DNA of 64,000 nt from NCBI GenBank assembly GCA_037127255.1, contig JBANSL010000005.1:59923909-59987908 (forward strand), in the 5' to 3' direction. A model generated the notes under the pieces. That model searched no databases. It was given only the letters and a program-made list of their open reading frames with translations, and was not told the DNA's origin. This DNA comes from Persicaria tinctoria (taxonomy: Eukaryota; Streptophyta; Magnoliopsida; Caryophyllales; Polygonaceae). Shown piece by piece: positions 44,990 to 56,967 of this stretch (position 1 is the stretch's first letter; each line of letters starts with the position of its first letter). A program made the translations under genes and the position numbers.

Positions 44990-47400
44990 TACGACCGAGT
45001 ACGAGTTATTTAGCTAAGTTATTTGTTTTTTAGCAGAAGCAATGGTTTTCGAAAGTGGGGATTTCGAACCCCTAGAAATGTGTGCGCTCGTTGGAGGCGT
45101 TCACCTGCCCTAGTAACTATCGTGTAAATGAATTTCAAGTCGAAAATATAAAGTGCGGAAATAACGTACATCAAGTCGCCGCGGCATAGCCGGGCCAAAA
45201 CCAAATCAAAGTAAGCGAGAAAGTAAAGAGTGCGTAAGTCATGTCTCACTCGCTCTAATTGTCCCAAAAGGTTTGTCCCGACAACAATCCACATAAGTAA
45301 GTCATATTGGGTAAGGGATACCTGAATTTAAAAAAAAAAGAAATAAATCAGGGTCAATCATCGGAAATATGCACACTCAATGCCATATAAAGAGGCATAC
45401 TTAAACTACATGAATTTTAAAATGTAACACATAAGCAAGTATATAGATATATATAAATGCGAAATAAACACACAAGGGTCCGTATCATCATCATAATCAT
45501 CATTATCATCACCATCATATCATAATATCTTCTCAAACATACTCATCATTCTCAAACGTACTCATCCTTCTCAAACATACTCATTCTTTCTCATCATAAG
45601 TCTTTCATCATTTCATTCGTGTTCCATCTAGTATAAGTCATTTGTTCAGATTTTGACGACCGTCCTACTGTAGACATATAACATACATATGAATTGTTGA
45701 ATTTACTAAGTTCATCCTACGTCATATTACCGGTTTATATTCCTAAACATGTTACTAGCTCGCGTGATGCATGAAGACTCTCGATAAGACAAAGAGTATC
45801 ACATAAATCCATCATGAGTAAGTCCATGGGACTTACCTGGAGTCCGGAGAATAAGCAAGCAATAAAATGCGCAACCAATGATCCAATCAACGAGAGCCTA
45901 GTAATTTCATTAATTTATCATTAGGTGGTATTCTAATGCATGGTGCCCAACCTAATAATTAACATACATTCACATGAGTTTCACGATTCTATAGATTATG
46001 CACTTCGGTTAAGGGATCCGGACTTAACCAGTTATAATCTATATCGTATTATCACATAATCAATTTTCTTCTTATAGGATCATAAGCCAAGTTATGGGTA
46101 TACTTCATTTCCGTATTTTATATGCTCTAAGTTTCGGTTATGCCATCATATATTTAACCATATTCTTAGCATTCCCTTAACCAAGTTTTTTAATCGAGTC
46201 ATTATAAACACTGGTTACTAAAATTAAAGTAACTCTTGATCCAACCGTAGGATCGCTCTAATTTTTGAAGGACAGTTAGATAACATTTTCATGAACATCA
46301 TATTAAGATTTGAGCCTGATCAGCTCGTTGGATTGGAAGTAGAGTCTAAATGACAGAGGCACATATATCCATTTTGTTTCTTGACGTTTGCTACAAAACA
46401 CAACAAAAAACACATAGAGGCTCCACTTCCTAAGCCCTTTCCAAGCACACAAGATCTATTCCTAGAGAGGGGGAGGCGGATGAGGGATTAACTTCGAACA
46501 ATCCCACACAAACTACTCAAGAACACCCTCGGGAGTCCTTCGGAACACCTTTCAAACACCTTGCCATTTTGTCACCAAAATCCCAAAGCATGATTTAGAT
46601 TCTTACTCAAAGTTGAAGAAAAGGAGTTATAACATATGTTGGAACTCAGTGTTTAAAGAAAGGAAGGGTTCTTACCAAGAAATCAAGTCAAACTCTCAAG
46701 ACCCTTCAAAAGCAGTTTTCTACAGATACAAAGATGGGCGATTTTGGCTGGGCAAACGACATTGGATTTTTGTGTTTGAGATATTTATATAAAGCTGGGT
46801 TCAAGAAGGATCCGTGGCCACCGAGTTTGCTCAATTTCGATGAGTAATGAGGGAGATATGGATTTTGCTTTGAAGGCTGTCCAAAATGGACAAAGAATGG
46901 AGTAGGCTCTCTTTCTCTATTGGTTATCTCTCTTGGGGACGGCGACCCTTTGTGAATGAGCCCCAAATGAACCTTAGTTCAGATTTATAAAGGGAGGGAG
47001 TAGGTTTGGCTTGAGTCAAAGCATGGGAGGTGATGGGATGAGGAGATGGGAGTTATTGAATGTCTACATTCACAAGCAAGCCACAAGTCAAGGGTTGGTG
47101 GCTCAATGTTTGGCAATTGGTTTGGATAGGGCGGCTGACCTCTTTAACATAACGTATAACCCGAGCTCGCGATGCGTTAAAATCCGTTACGTTTATAAGA
47201 TACTAGAAAAGTGGCTTGGGTATATTTTTTCCATCATTAAATCTATGTAAAGCTAGGCATAAAAATTTTAAATTTTCCGGGTTTTCATAATCATAAGGGA
47301 GGATAATATTCGGATTATCCTACGGATATTTTATAAATATTAATTAAATTTCGATCTTTACATTAATGAAATGGTTTCGTGACACATTTTTATCTCAATT
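44990..47400 (+). mobile_element. Gypsy-type LTR, plus, 5' end truncated
   Basis: Landmarks of the 55358 LTR appear in order: gaaagtggggatttcgaacc (45050), ctatcgtgtaaatg and gtgcggaaataa, cgccgcggcatagccgggcc (45177), ggacttacctggagtc (45829), then a leader-like and GC-mixed region. The TGTAAC tip is missing. It lies head to head with the minus LTR ending at 44945. The right boundary is approximate. Confidence 0.45.
45486..45605 (+). repeat. ATC/TCA-rich microsatellite and ctcatTctcaaac repeats
   Basis: An imperfect (ATC)n tract is followed by three copies of ttctcaaacatactcat. Confidence 0.85.
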
Positions 47401-47423
47401 TTTTTGATGATTTTTTTTTACCG

Positions 47424-47520
47424 TGATGCCATATTTTTTCAAAGTAATGTTTTGATGCCATTTTTCTAATGTAATTATTTGATGCCACTTTTCTAATCAA
47501 ATCGTTCGATGCCACTTTTT
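47424..47520 (+). repeat. gatgccattttt repeats, 27-30 bp period
   Basis: gatgcca or gatgccac begins at 47424, 47454, 47481 and 47508, each followed by a T-run and (in three) a taat segment. Confidence 0.8.
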
Positions 47521-47577
47521 TTTTAATTTATTTGATTGTATATCGATATATTTTCATCGAATCTACTTTTATTCACT

Positions 47578-47665
47578 GCACATGTTTATTACATTTTTAT
47601 TCGTTGATGACATTTGTGATTGCACATGTTTATTACATTTTTATTCGTTGATGACATTTGTGATT
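47578..47665 (+). repeat. Exact tandem duplication, 44 bp x 2
   Basis: gcacatgtttattacatttt starts at 47578 and 47622. The copies are identical through gacatttgtgatt. Confidence 0.97.
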
Positions 47666-49305
47666 ACACTTTATTAATCTCAATAATTTGTGATGACATT
47701 ATTTGTTGATAATATTTTTATACAATTGATAGCATATAATCATAATGGTGTGCTTGGCATCTAAAACTTTTTCATATCAGTTGCCCTATAAAATCTTATT
47801 AGTTTGTAACGACTTGCCAAAAACATCGTAGCTTATCTTAGGCCCCTTGAGAATGAATATGTATAAGAAGAACAAATTACACAAACCCATCTCTAGCTAC
47901 TAATAAAAAAACACTACTAGTTAGATCAAATTGGAGTACGTACTTTAACAATATTAATATACAAAGATATCAAAGAAATAGTTGGGAGAACCTTAAGGTA
48001 CTCATTCATCATATATCATCATCTTCTTCATTTACCTTTACCTATACCTAGTCCATCTTCATTGACTCTCACATAGGAATGCACAATGTATCGGGGAAGT
48101 CCATTGTCTCTTAGTAAAGCAGCACCACCAGTTGGATTACAAGTAATTTGGTTCACATTCAAAGTTGACAAGGAGCCAATGGCATTGTTAACATGAATTG
48201 GGTAGCTAGAGAAATGACTAGAGCATTAACACCCATTTGAATAGGCAAGTTGAAGAGCCCCAAGACGGTAGCGCCACTGTGAGAGAAGGCGGTATCGGGG
48301 AGGAGTACGGTGAGAAAGGCGCCACCTCCGCGGGCTGTGACCGGGATAGGGTGGATGTGTTGGCCTTCTTCTTCACATTGCATGCAGCTGCAGTGCAACG
48401 ATAGTAGCTCCTGCAATCGCATTAACACATGAAACAAATTTAAAGCCCCCCATTTTGGGGATGGATTGATGAAAGTAAATGGTTGGAAGAGGGAAAGCAA
48501 TTAAATGGACACAAAAACTGAGACTAGTGAGTACATTATATAGTATGATTGATACCTTGGAAAAGGACTGTTCTTGACAGCTTTTTGGTTGCACTTCCTC
48601 CATCTATAGCCATCTTCAAAGTGATCAACCTCACTTTTTGTCACGAATGCAACCCTTAACAAACTTGATAAACAAAGAAATCACCATAGTGGCCCTTAAC
48701 TTGTCAATCTTCTTGGCAGCAGGAGTAGCAACTTTTGCCTTAGTGTCCGTAGGAAGAGCACTTACACCTGGAATCATAGTATAAGAAAGATCAGCAGGAA
48801 AGCCTTAAGACCCTTAACAAACTTGATAAACAAAGAAATCGCCAATTTCTCAAAAAATACACGGTATGTCAACATTTCTGAACCTTTATTGATCATTTCA
48901 ATAGAGGGAAACACAATTTACGAATTAAGATTCAAGGAAACCCGACCTAAATCCTTAAACATGAGTCTAATTCAACATTAAAGAAATTAGGAAAGTAAAG
49001 AGGAAATTCCCGATTCCAAACCTGCAGATTTGATTCACGCCAACATGGACAGTAATTGAAATGTTTTTTTTAATAAGAGGGATGCATCCATAGTATCATT
49101 TCGACGGTGAACTTGAAGACCAAAGGGTTTCAGACTTTCAGGCAAGTTTCTCCATCTAAACTAATATGAGTAGATTACTTTTAGATACAGAAAATGGAAC
49201 CATTGTACATGGAACCAGAAGGACTTGAGATTCATCAAACCTTTGATGTGGAGAACAAGAAGGGGCACCAATTGCATCGGAGCTGGGCAAAACCCCATCA
49301 ACAAT
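47666..49305. other. Unrecognised region with exon-like minus frames
   Basis: Minus frames at 48159-48500 (113 codons) and a Lys-rich segment near 48760-48620 (AAKKIDKLRATMVI) look weakly coding. Neither matches a family I know. A 30-bp string, cccttaacaaacttgataaa with its neighbours, occurs twice (48653 and 48815), showing a local duplication. Confidence 0.3.
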
Positions 49306-49514
49306 GGTAGTGATGTCTACTAAAATAGCCATGTTGAAATGCACATTTTAGCTCCATATTCTATACACTTTGCATATTTCGGGATGGGAATATGTTGAAT
49401 TTATGTAATATGTGCTTATTTGCAAGAAATGGAGATCTACATGAGTTTTGGTTTAATATTACAGAATTTGGAGCCATTCCGGGACAAAACCAAGAAGCAA
49501 AGACAGAAGCTGAG

Positions 49515-49895
49515 ACATTTACTCGATATCGAGTACATTTACTCGATATCGACTAAAAAGGTCCGGGCAAAGCACTGATCGAGGAGCAGCAGATCGAGGA
49601 ACTGATTACTGAAGCAACCCGACTCTAGAGACCTACTCGATATCGTGTAGTTTACTCGATATCGATAAACCTTAAAGATCATGCCCGGAGTCGAGGAGAC
49701 AGCGCCTAATCGAGAAGCCGAAGACGAAGACATGCCAAGCAACCCTTCCTCGATATCGAGTAATCTACTCGATATCGACAAGACCAGATAACATGTCCGA
49801 GCAAATCGAGGAAATGTTACTCGAGCAAGACAGTGAAGCCAAGTCGACGACACACATTTACTCGATATCGAGGAGTTTACTCGATATCGAGGAGA
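49515..49895 (+). repeat. 113-bp tandem array with paired TCGATATCGA palindromes
   Basis: The 10-bp palindrome, or a one-base variant, begins at 49523/49543, 49637/49656, 49750/49769 and 49862/49881. Spacing within pairs is 19-20 bp, and pairs are 112-114 bp apart. Between pairs the units share a tccgggc / gcccgga / gtccgagc block, followed by atcgagga. Confidence 0.92.
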
Positions 49896-50138
49896 TCTTT
49901 CCTGGGCCGCGTTACGCGGTTTGGCTGTCCGACGCGGTTTGGTCTTTCTTGGGAGCGAAGGAGTCCGAGATCTATCAAGTCTATCAAGATCCATCCATGG
50001 AGAAGAAGATTTATCCACTCATGAAGATATTTAGCCTTTTAGATATATTTCTCTTTAAGATAAATGTTCCTTTTATTAAAGTTTTATCTTTAGATATAGA
50101 TAGAGATTTATATCCTTGATTAGCAAGGATTAGAAGCC

Positions 50139-50147
50139 TATAAATAA
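50139..50147 (+). promoter_or_regulatory. Putative LTR TATA box
   Basis: TATAAATAA precedes ggccttaggggctgat, matching the promoter block of related LTRs. Confidence 0.6.
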
Positions 50148-51138
50148 GGCCTTAGGGGCTGATTTCTATTCCTTCAATTAAAGAGACAATTAGTTACATA
50201 GAGGTAGAGATAGAGATAGTGGCCGAGAAGAGTTAAGGAGCGAGAGCAAGTTGGCTTCGATCAGTTGTAAAGCTCTGTTTGGTTTAATGCAAGTAGTTTA
50301 TTTTCCATCAATGATGTCTGCAAATGCAATGAAGCAGGAGTAGTCCACCTACTTCTAGCGTTGGGGTGAGCCCAACGATAGCCCTGCGTGTTTGAGGTAA
50401 AGATCCGACTTTTATCATGTTTTGAGCATCTACTACTTACTATGTGTTTATTACCCATCTAATGGACGTCCATGCTAACAACTTGGATTGTAAACATAAA
50501 ATCAGTAGATACAATTAGGGTTTCTTAAAAGAGTTGTCTAATTGTTGGAAAAGGCAAAAGCTTGGTCCTTCGATGCGATTTACATGATAATCTATTTTAT
50601 TCCTGCCTTATGCATGCTTGGTTATTGTTGTTGCAAACCCCAATCTTGGAAGTTGTCTTTCATATAGTTTACTTCGAATCCCACAAGATTTGTTCTTTGT
50701 TTATTTTGTTTTCAAAGTTTATGTTTTTCCTCGATATCGACTAATTCTGGTCGATATCGAGTACTAATATTCGGTCCCAGATCGTCGTAGCTTCTCTTGT
50801 GCAGGTACTCGACAAAGCCGTCCTCGACGTTGACTTCTTTACTCGATATCGAGTAGAGCCTGGTCGATATCGACAAACATCTTGTGACTGCTGCTGCGTG
50901 AATCGGCTTGTCCGATCTTTTGTCGGCTAACCCTAGTCGAGATCGAGCAACCTGTAAGTCGACTTCTGTTCGTGAGATTCCTCCGCTGCCTAGGATCTGC
51001 TGACACGCTTCCTCGTGGATCGATCCTGACTTCCCACTGCTGCATCGGGAGGAGGTCTTATAATTATTTGCGTGGGCACGAATCTGGTTTGATCTATTTT
51101 ATTATATTTTAAACTCGATTTCCTCCTACAACAGGTGG

Positions 51139-51820
51139 CCAAGGAGAAATTGATGCTAGTTGTTGCCCGAATGTGACGAGTAGGCATGGGTTAGGGGTTC
51201 AATTGGGGAAGAAAAAGGATGAGCAACCCCAAGGAGTTCGGGCTAAGGTAAGATACGTCTGTCACCGAAAACCGCAATCAACTACCACGACGACGCCACC
51301 ACCAGAAAAGGATGAAGGAGAACGACGCCGCCGGAGAATGAAAGAGGAACGACAAAGGAAATCGCCAGCCAGAGGACTAGAAGAGAGCGATGGGAGGAAG
51401 GAAGAAAGAAGTCTACTGCAGCTAAAAAAAATTAAAGGGGTTTGGTGCATCTAATAAAAAAATAAGGGGGCTAACTACCTAATCAAATATGCTAAAGGGT
51501 CTAAATCCTCAAATTCCCTCTAAACCATACAGGAATAGTAAATGATATTTAAAAGTAAAAGGATGGAGTATTTTTTAATGATTGTTTACATATTTGCTAA
51601 ACATAAAATTGATATATTACCCTAATAATAGTTACATTAATGAAAAGAAGTAATTAATGTTGTTTCAATAGTAATGTGTATTTTTATATACATAATAATT
51701 TATAATGTTATAGTATAAAGTAAAACTGATGATAAAAAAGATAATATTCAATCCTAATTATTATTAGTAATAAATTTTAATATTAGGTTAAAAAATTAAT
51801 TTATATATGTTTTTATTATC
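51139..51820 (+). other. Spacer, with an open frame continuing across the solo LTR site
   Basis: A frame from 51139 (GQGEIDASCCPNVTSRHGLG onward) stays open to about 51454, ending in a Lys/Arg/Glu-rich tail. It is in register with an open frame left of the LTR once the insertion is removed. The family is unknown. After 51500 the sequence is AT-rich and featureless. Confidence 0.3.
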
Positions 51821-52724
51821 TTAGAGCTTGATCCAACGGGTGACCCACGGGTTGACACAACCCGACCCAGAAATTTGCTGGTTTAACGAGTTCGGGTTGC
51901 TTCAGGTTTCGGGTTGAAATATTTGCGCCAAAACCCACGTTTTATGGGTCGGGTCCTTGTTGTTAGCCTAATTTGCCATGTTTTATACTTACTTTTATAT
52001 CGATTTCTGCATGCATTTCATACAATTGGGCTGGAATAATACAGATTCTATGTGGTTTATGTTTATTTGCAAAATTATGGTGTCTACACTAGTTTCTTTT
52101 TAATTTCGCAGAAATCGAGGCATTTTACAACAATTCAGAGAAAGTAGGAAAAGCTCGAAGTGAACTACAGAAAGTCCAAGGTGAAGGAGTAGCGGAACCA
52201 GGACAAATCGAGCAAAGAACGAGAAAGATCGAATCGACACAATCTGGTCGATATCGACCAACTTTGGCCGATATCGAGGAAGTTGGTCGATTTTCTACCA
52301 GAAGCCCAACAGCGAGTTAAGAAACACGGAAGAGTCCGATTTTGACCATATTGGTCGATATCGACCAAAACCAGGTCGAAAATCCTGTCAGAAGTCGAAA
52401 TCGAGTTGTTTGAAGAAAATCCGAGAAGAAGTGCTCGATATCGACCAAAATTGGTCGATATCGACCAGTCCCCAGAGGCCAATTTCGAGCGATTCCGAGT
52501 CCGAGTGATGAGTTGGCTTTCTTCCACATGACGCAAGAGATATTCTATTAACTCAAGAGGAGATTTATCAAGTTCTATCAAGAGAAGAAGGATCTATCCA
52601 CACTAATCCTATTTTCCTTTTAGATATATTTGTTTTAGTTCCAAATTTAATCTTTAAGTCCTTAGATCGAGAAATTTAGATATAAATAGATATTTCTTTC
52701 CTAGATTAGCTAGGAAATGAAGCC

Positions 52725-52734
52725 TATAAATAAA
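52725..52734 (+). promoter_or_regulatory. Putative LTR TATA box
   Basis: TATAAATAAA is followed by gccctaggggttgag. The GA microsatellite begins about 56 bp downstream, in the presumed leader. Confidence 0.6.
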
Positions 52735-52783
52735 GCCCTAGGGGTTGAGTTTTATTCATTCAATTCTAGTTCCAATTAGTTAC

Positions 52784-52790
<7 letters not shown>

Positions 52791-52831
<41 letters not shown>
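52791..52831 (+). repeat. (GA)n microsatellite
   Basis: A pure GA tract in the LTR, at the same relative place as the CT (inverse) tracts of the LTRs at 8329 and 11963. Confidence 0.97.
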
Positions 52832-52835
<4 letters not shown>

Positions 52836-53739
52836 TGGAGAGAGAAGGTGAAGTGTTGAGAGACGATTTGGCTTCGATTGGTTGTAAGCTTTCTTTAATT
52901 TTATTAATGCAATTTAGTTCCCTTTTATTATTGATGTCTTTCTTGATGATGAAGAGCGAGTAGTCACACAACTTATAGGGTCGAGTTGAGCCCAATGTAG
53001 CCATGTGAGGTGATGCAGTAAAGGTACAATCTTTTGATGCAAATTCGTCTTCTATCCCTCCGAGCATGATTCTTTTGCGAAAGTTGAAGGTGATCCTTGT
53101 TTGTGTTATTGAAGCGAAAGTGATCTTAATACAACTTGGATTAATTATGTGAAAAAGGGTTCGTAACAATTAGGTTTATGTGAAAGCCTCTATATTCCTA
53201 TTTGTTAATAACAAGAGTTATTTGATGAAAAGCATGATCTTTTATGCCTTTATGTGTTATTTTACATGGTTATCATTGTGGTGTTGAAACCTTGATCTTG
53301 GAAGTCTTTAGTTTATTAGATTTATTTCATCAGTTTTGAGTTATGTCTTGCGAAAAGTTGGGATTTTTAGGTTCTGGTGGTTGAAATTTTAGGTCGATAT
53401 CGAGTACATAAGTCGATATCGACCAGTTTGTGTTTTTTGTCCATTTCTACTTGTTTCTGCATTTTACAGTTTCTGTCGACAGTTTGGTCGATATCGACTG
53501 GTAAGGTCGATATCGAGCGCTCTTCTGGTCGAAATCTGCTGAGTTTGGAACTGAAAAGGCTGGTGCTGACGCGTTTCCTCGTGGATCAATCCTGACTGCC
53601 TTCTACTACAACGGGAGGAAGTCTTGTATTATTTGCTGAGACAGAGAGTCAGTTTGCTTTATATTTTATTTATATTTCATACTTGACACATCCTCCTACA
53701 ACAACAGTCCTCGGGTGGGGTCACGTTTTGACAGGTCTA

Positions 53740-54600
53740 GTTTAGATGGAGAAAGGAGATTAATTAGCCCATTTGCCTTTTGTTAATTGGAAATCAGTGG
53801 GTCCCACCCTTTTTCTTTGGGTTACTTGCTGATTTCAGCTTTTGAGGCGCGTGTTTTCTCCCCTTGTGGGGCCCAACCGGGTGTTTTTGTGTTTGGAAAC
53901 TAGATGGCCTAGATAGATGCTTATTCAGTCGGATATAAATGATTATGCACTAGTATATCAAGGATTATTCAATCGTATGTGTCTGTTTAGTAGGTTAGTA
54001 ATTTTTTATTATTCGATTGTGTCACCGTATTATTTAATCACATTGACGTATTATGCGATAGTATCTATGGATTATTATAATCCGCTAATAATTCGATGGT
54101 ATACCTTAATTATTCGTTGGTGTTCGATATTATTCAGTTAGCTATGTCATTTTTACAAATAACTAAAAATTATTCATTGGTATCGTTGGATTATTCGATA
54201 GTATCACATGATTTTTTTTCTGGTATCAATGCATTTTTTCAGTCACTAGATGGTCTGGATAGATAATTATTCGGTAGGGTATAAATGATTATGCACTAGT
54301 ATATGAAATATTATTTAGTCGTATGAGTCTATTTAGTAGGTTAGTCATTTTGATTATTCGATGGTATCACTATATTATTTGATTATATTGACGGATTATG
54401 CAATGGTATCACTTTATTATTCGATGGTGTAGCTTAATTATTCGATGTTGTTAGAATATTATTCGGTTAGTTATGTCATTTTCACACGTAATTAATAATT
54501 ATTCGATGATATTGCTGGATTATTCGACAGTATCACATGATTATTCAATGATATCGATGCATTTTTCATTTATTAGATCGCCAAAAAAAATCATCTCATT
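53740..54600. repeat. AT-rich element with ATTATTCGATGG motif, copy B
   Basis: This is the inverted counterpart of 120-640, with the same order of motifs (gtgggtcccac, the attattcgatggtatc array, atgtcattt). Within it, 53900-54230 is duplicated at 54246-54580 (346-bp period; ataaatgattatgcactagt in both). Confidence 0.7.
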
Positions 54601-55357
54601 TAGCTCAAAATCGGTCCATACATATGAATAATTCGACTTTTCCCCATAATACCTCCAAAATCGGTCCACACATACTTATGCATAAACGGTTTTTTCTCCC
54701 TATCAACCCACGATTCACATACACATAATCAAACAAATATTCATCAAATACTCCACATATCTAACAAATAACCATCCTAACCATTCCACCAACAACACAC
54801 AAATAACCCCAAATTCGTTCATCAGATTCAACTTGCCATTGATGAATTGGAAAAAACCCCCAAATTCATTCACAATCTAACAAATAACCAAACTGCAATG
54901 ACAAAAACTTACACATTGATGAATTGGAAAGCTTCGGTTGAAGCTGGGTGTGCGAAGCGCTTCCCGTGAGTCACCGGAGTCCTAAGTCGCCAGTTCGATT
55001 CGGCCTCCTCTCCGCTTGCCAGTTCGATTCGAATCGATGCTTTCCCATGGCTTCAAATCGCCACTCACTAGTTCGATTCGAGGTTTCCCCACTCCAAATC
55101 CGCCACAAGGAAGTCGCCCTCGTCGTTCGCCACTGCAAATCCTCCGCAAATCCGCCATGCACAAAGGTTCGGCGTTGTCCGCTCCTCCATCGCCCGCTCC
55201 GCCATCGCCTTCACCATCTCCTTCGCGGTCGCCGGAAGCTGTCTCCTTCAGCATCCCCTTCGCAGTTGCCGGAAGCCATCGCCTTCACCATTTCTTCGCG
55301 GCATTCGAAATCCTCTTCTCTCTCTCTTCCTTGCACTTGCCTCACGCGCATCGTCCA
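54601..55357 (+). other. Element interior or flank, GC-rich exon-like end
   Basis: After an aaataaccAt-rich leader-like part comes a GC-rich, Ser/Pro/Arg-coding stretch (54948-55357) open in more than one frame. No domain was identified. It could be a gene fragment carried by the AT-rich element or an unrelated first exon. Confidence 0.25.
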
Positions 55358-56967
55358 TGTAACAGCCCGGGATTATGATTCTCGGGTTACGTTTCGAGGG
55401 ATGAAACCCCTCGTTAAGATCTTGCGCCCTGAGTACAGGTTGAAGGTTTGAAATCAGCAATTTCTCTTTGAAAGTGGGATTTCTCACCCAAATTCGAAGG
55501 GATCGTTAGAATCCCTAGGGAAGTCCCCTATACCTATCGTAAGTCTAAGCGTAGAAAACTCATAGTCATACAGAAGCGGAAGTAAAGTATATATGATACA
55601 AAAGGGGTACCACGGCAGAGCCGAGTCAAAACGTAAGCCAAATATTCAAATCTAAACCATTAATAATTTAGTGAAGTCGGAGTCTCAATTCTCTCTTTCC
55701 GCCATGTTAAAACCCCGCGGTCATGGAGCCAAATCAACATCATTACACAGATAGGACATACCTAAAAAATAATACAGGGCGTGGGATCAGATTGAGGCCC
55801 ACCCATATGACTAGGTCATATTGTAATCATACCATATACAATATTCCTAATAAAGATGCTTCTAGATGCAAGGCGGAATATTAACACACCAACATTCCCC
55901 TAAGATCAAGTGCATAATAATAATAAAGCCTTAGCACAGAATACCAAATGGTATATCCCTCTCCTACCTCCACCACCTTCCGATAGGGCGGAGACTGGCC
56001 AGCTCGTGAATGCATTCCATTATAATCGGGTGGTCCACAAAGATGACCCATATCCACAATGAAATAAAGCCCGCATGTTGCTTTTGCAATCATGCTCATA
56101 ATATATGTAAAGGAAGTTCCATATGACTCGATCGACTCAGGATGGGACCCGATGGTACTAGGCCATCCTATGACCCTAGCAAAGACTCTAGTTACTTCAC
56201 AGATAACGGGCGTTCTGTTTACATACGCATAAAGAAATAGAATGCTCAACGGTCAATGCAACCTAGCATGGTATTACATGGCATGCTGATCATGAATGCA
56301 AGCACCTAGTATATCTTATGATTACATGCAAATGGGAATCAATCTGAGTAAGCTCTAGGAACTTACCTGGCGATGCAGAACAGTAAGGCAAGCATTACAA
56401 TATATTGAAGATCACCTAGATACATATAGGAACACATATATAAGTCTACGTCTAATCATCCAAGCACTCAAGCATATCATTTAACGAGAATAGCAACCAT
56501 AATGCAATCATCGTTCCGTCAAGTTCAACCATTCATCATATTGCCGCATTCCACAAGACCATATCATTCTCACCATTCTATTCAGCCACATTAATGTATT
56601 CGCCACAATATATCCGCAATAATATTCCGCACATCACATATATTAAGTTCATCATATTCATCATATCTCAAAAGCATAAATTAACGATACATAAGTCTAA
56701 CACTTCATCATGTTCTTATTCAATCAATCATGCCATTACTACACACCAATCATGATATTAGTCAACCATTCACATCAATCATGTTAGTTAGTCACCAATC
56801 ACATAATTCTCGAGTTAGTCTAGAAAATCATTTCAAAAACCGGATTAACTAGATAGAATTTCTGACCTTGGAAAATGTTCCTCAATTTCCATTTTCGATT
56901 TAAATCTGATAACACATTTTAAATCCCCACATTCTACAAGGCAATTATTTATTATTTTTAAATACTC

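Larger units (their letters stand above)
49306..51138 (+). mobile_element. Solo LTR of the TGATGTC subfamily
   Basis: The LTR (49311-51133, 1823 bp) starts TGATGTCTAC and ends CTCCTACAACA. Flanks are ggtag and ggtgg (49306-49310 and 51134-51138), a 5-bp TSD with one change. It contains a 113-bp tandem array of paired TCGATATCGA sites (49515-49890), a TATA box at 50139, a gtagtccacctacttct block, and a second palindrome cluster at 50731-50872. Confidence 0.85.
51953..53711 (+). mobile_element. Solo LTR with TSD gtcct
   Basis: The LTR (51958-53706, 1749 bp) starts TGTTGTTAGCCTAATTTGCC, ends CTCCTACAACAACA, and is flanked by gtcct (51953-51957 and 53707-53711). It carries paired TCGATATCGA sites near 52240-52470 and near 53395-53520, a TATA box at 52725 and a (GA)n tract after it. 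Confidence 0.93.
51822..53739. mobile_element. hAT remnant (CGGGT-rich ends) hosting a solo LTR
   Basis: The left end tagagcttgatccaacgggt and the right end (inverse ctagacctgtcaaaacgtga) resemble the ends of the hAT element at 39892-41570, with acccg/cgggt subterminal motifs. Without the LTR only about 160 bp remain, so it is a deletion derivative. No 8-bp TSD was found, and the left boundary is uncertain. Confidence 0.55.
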
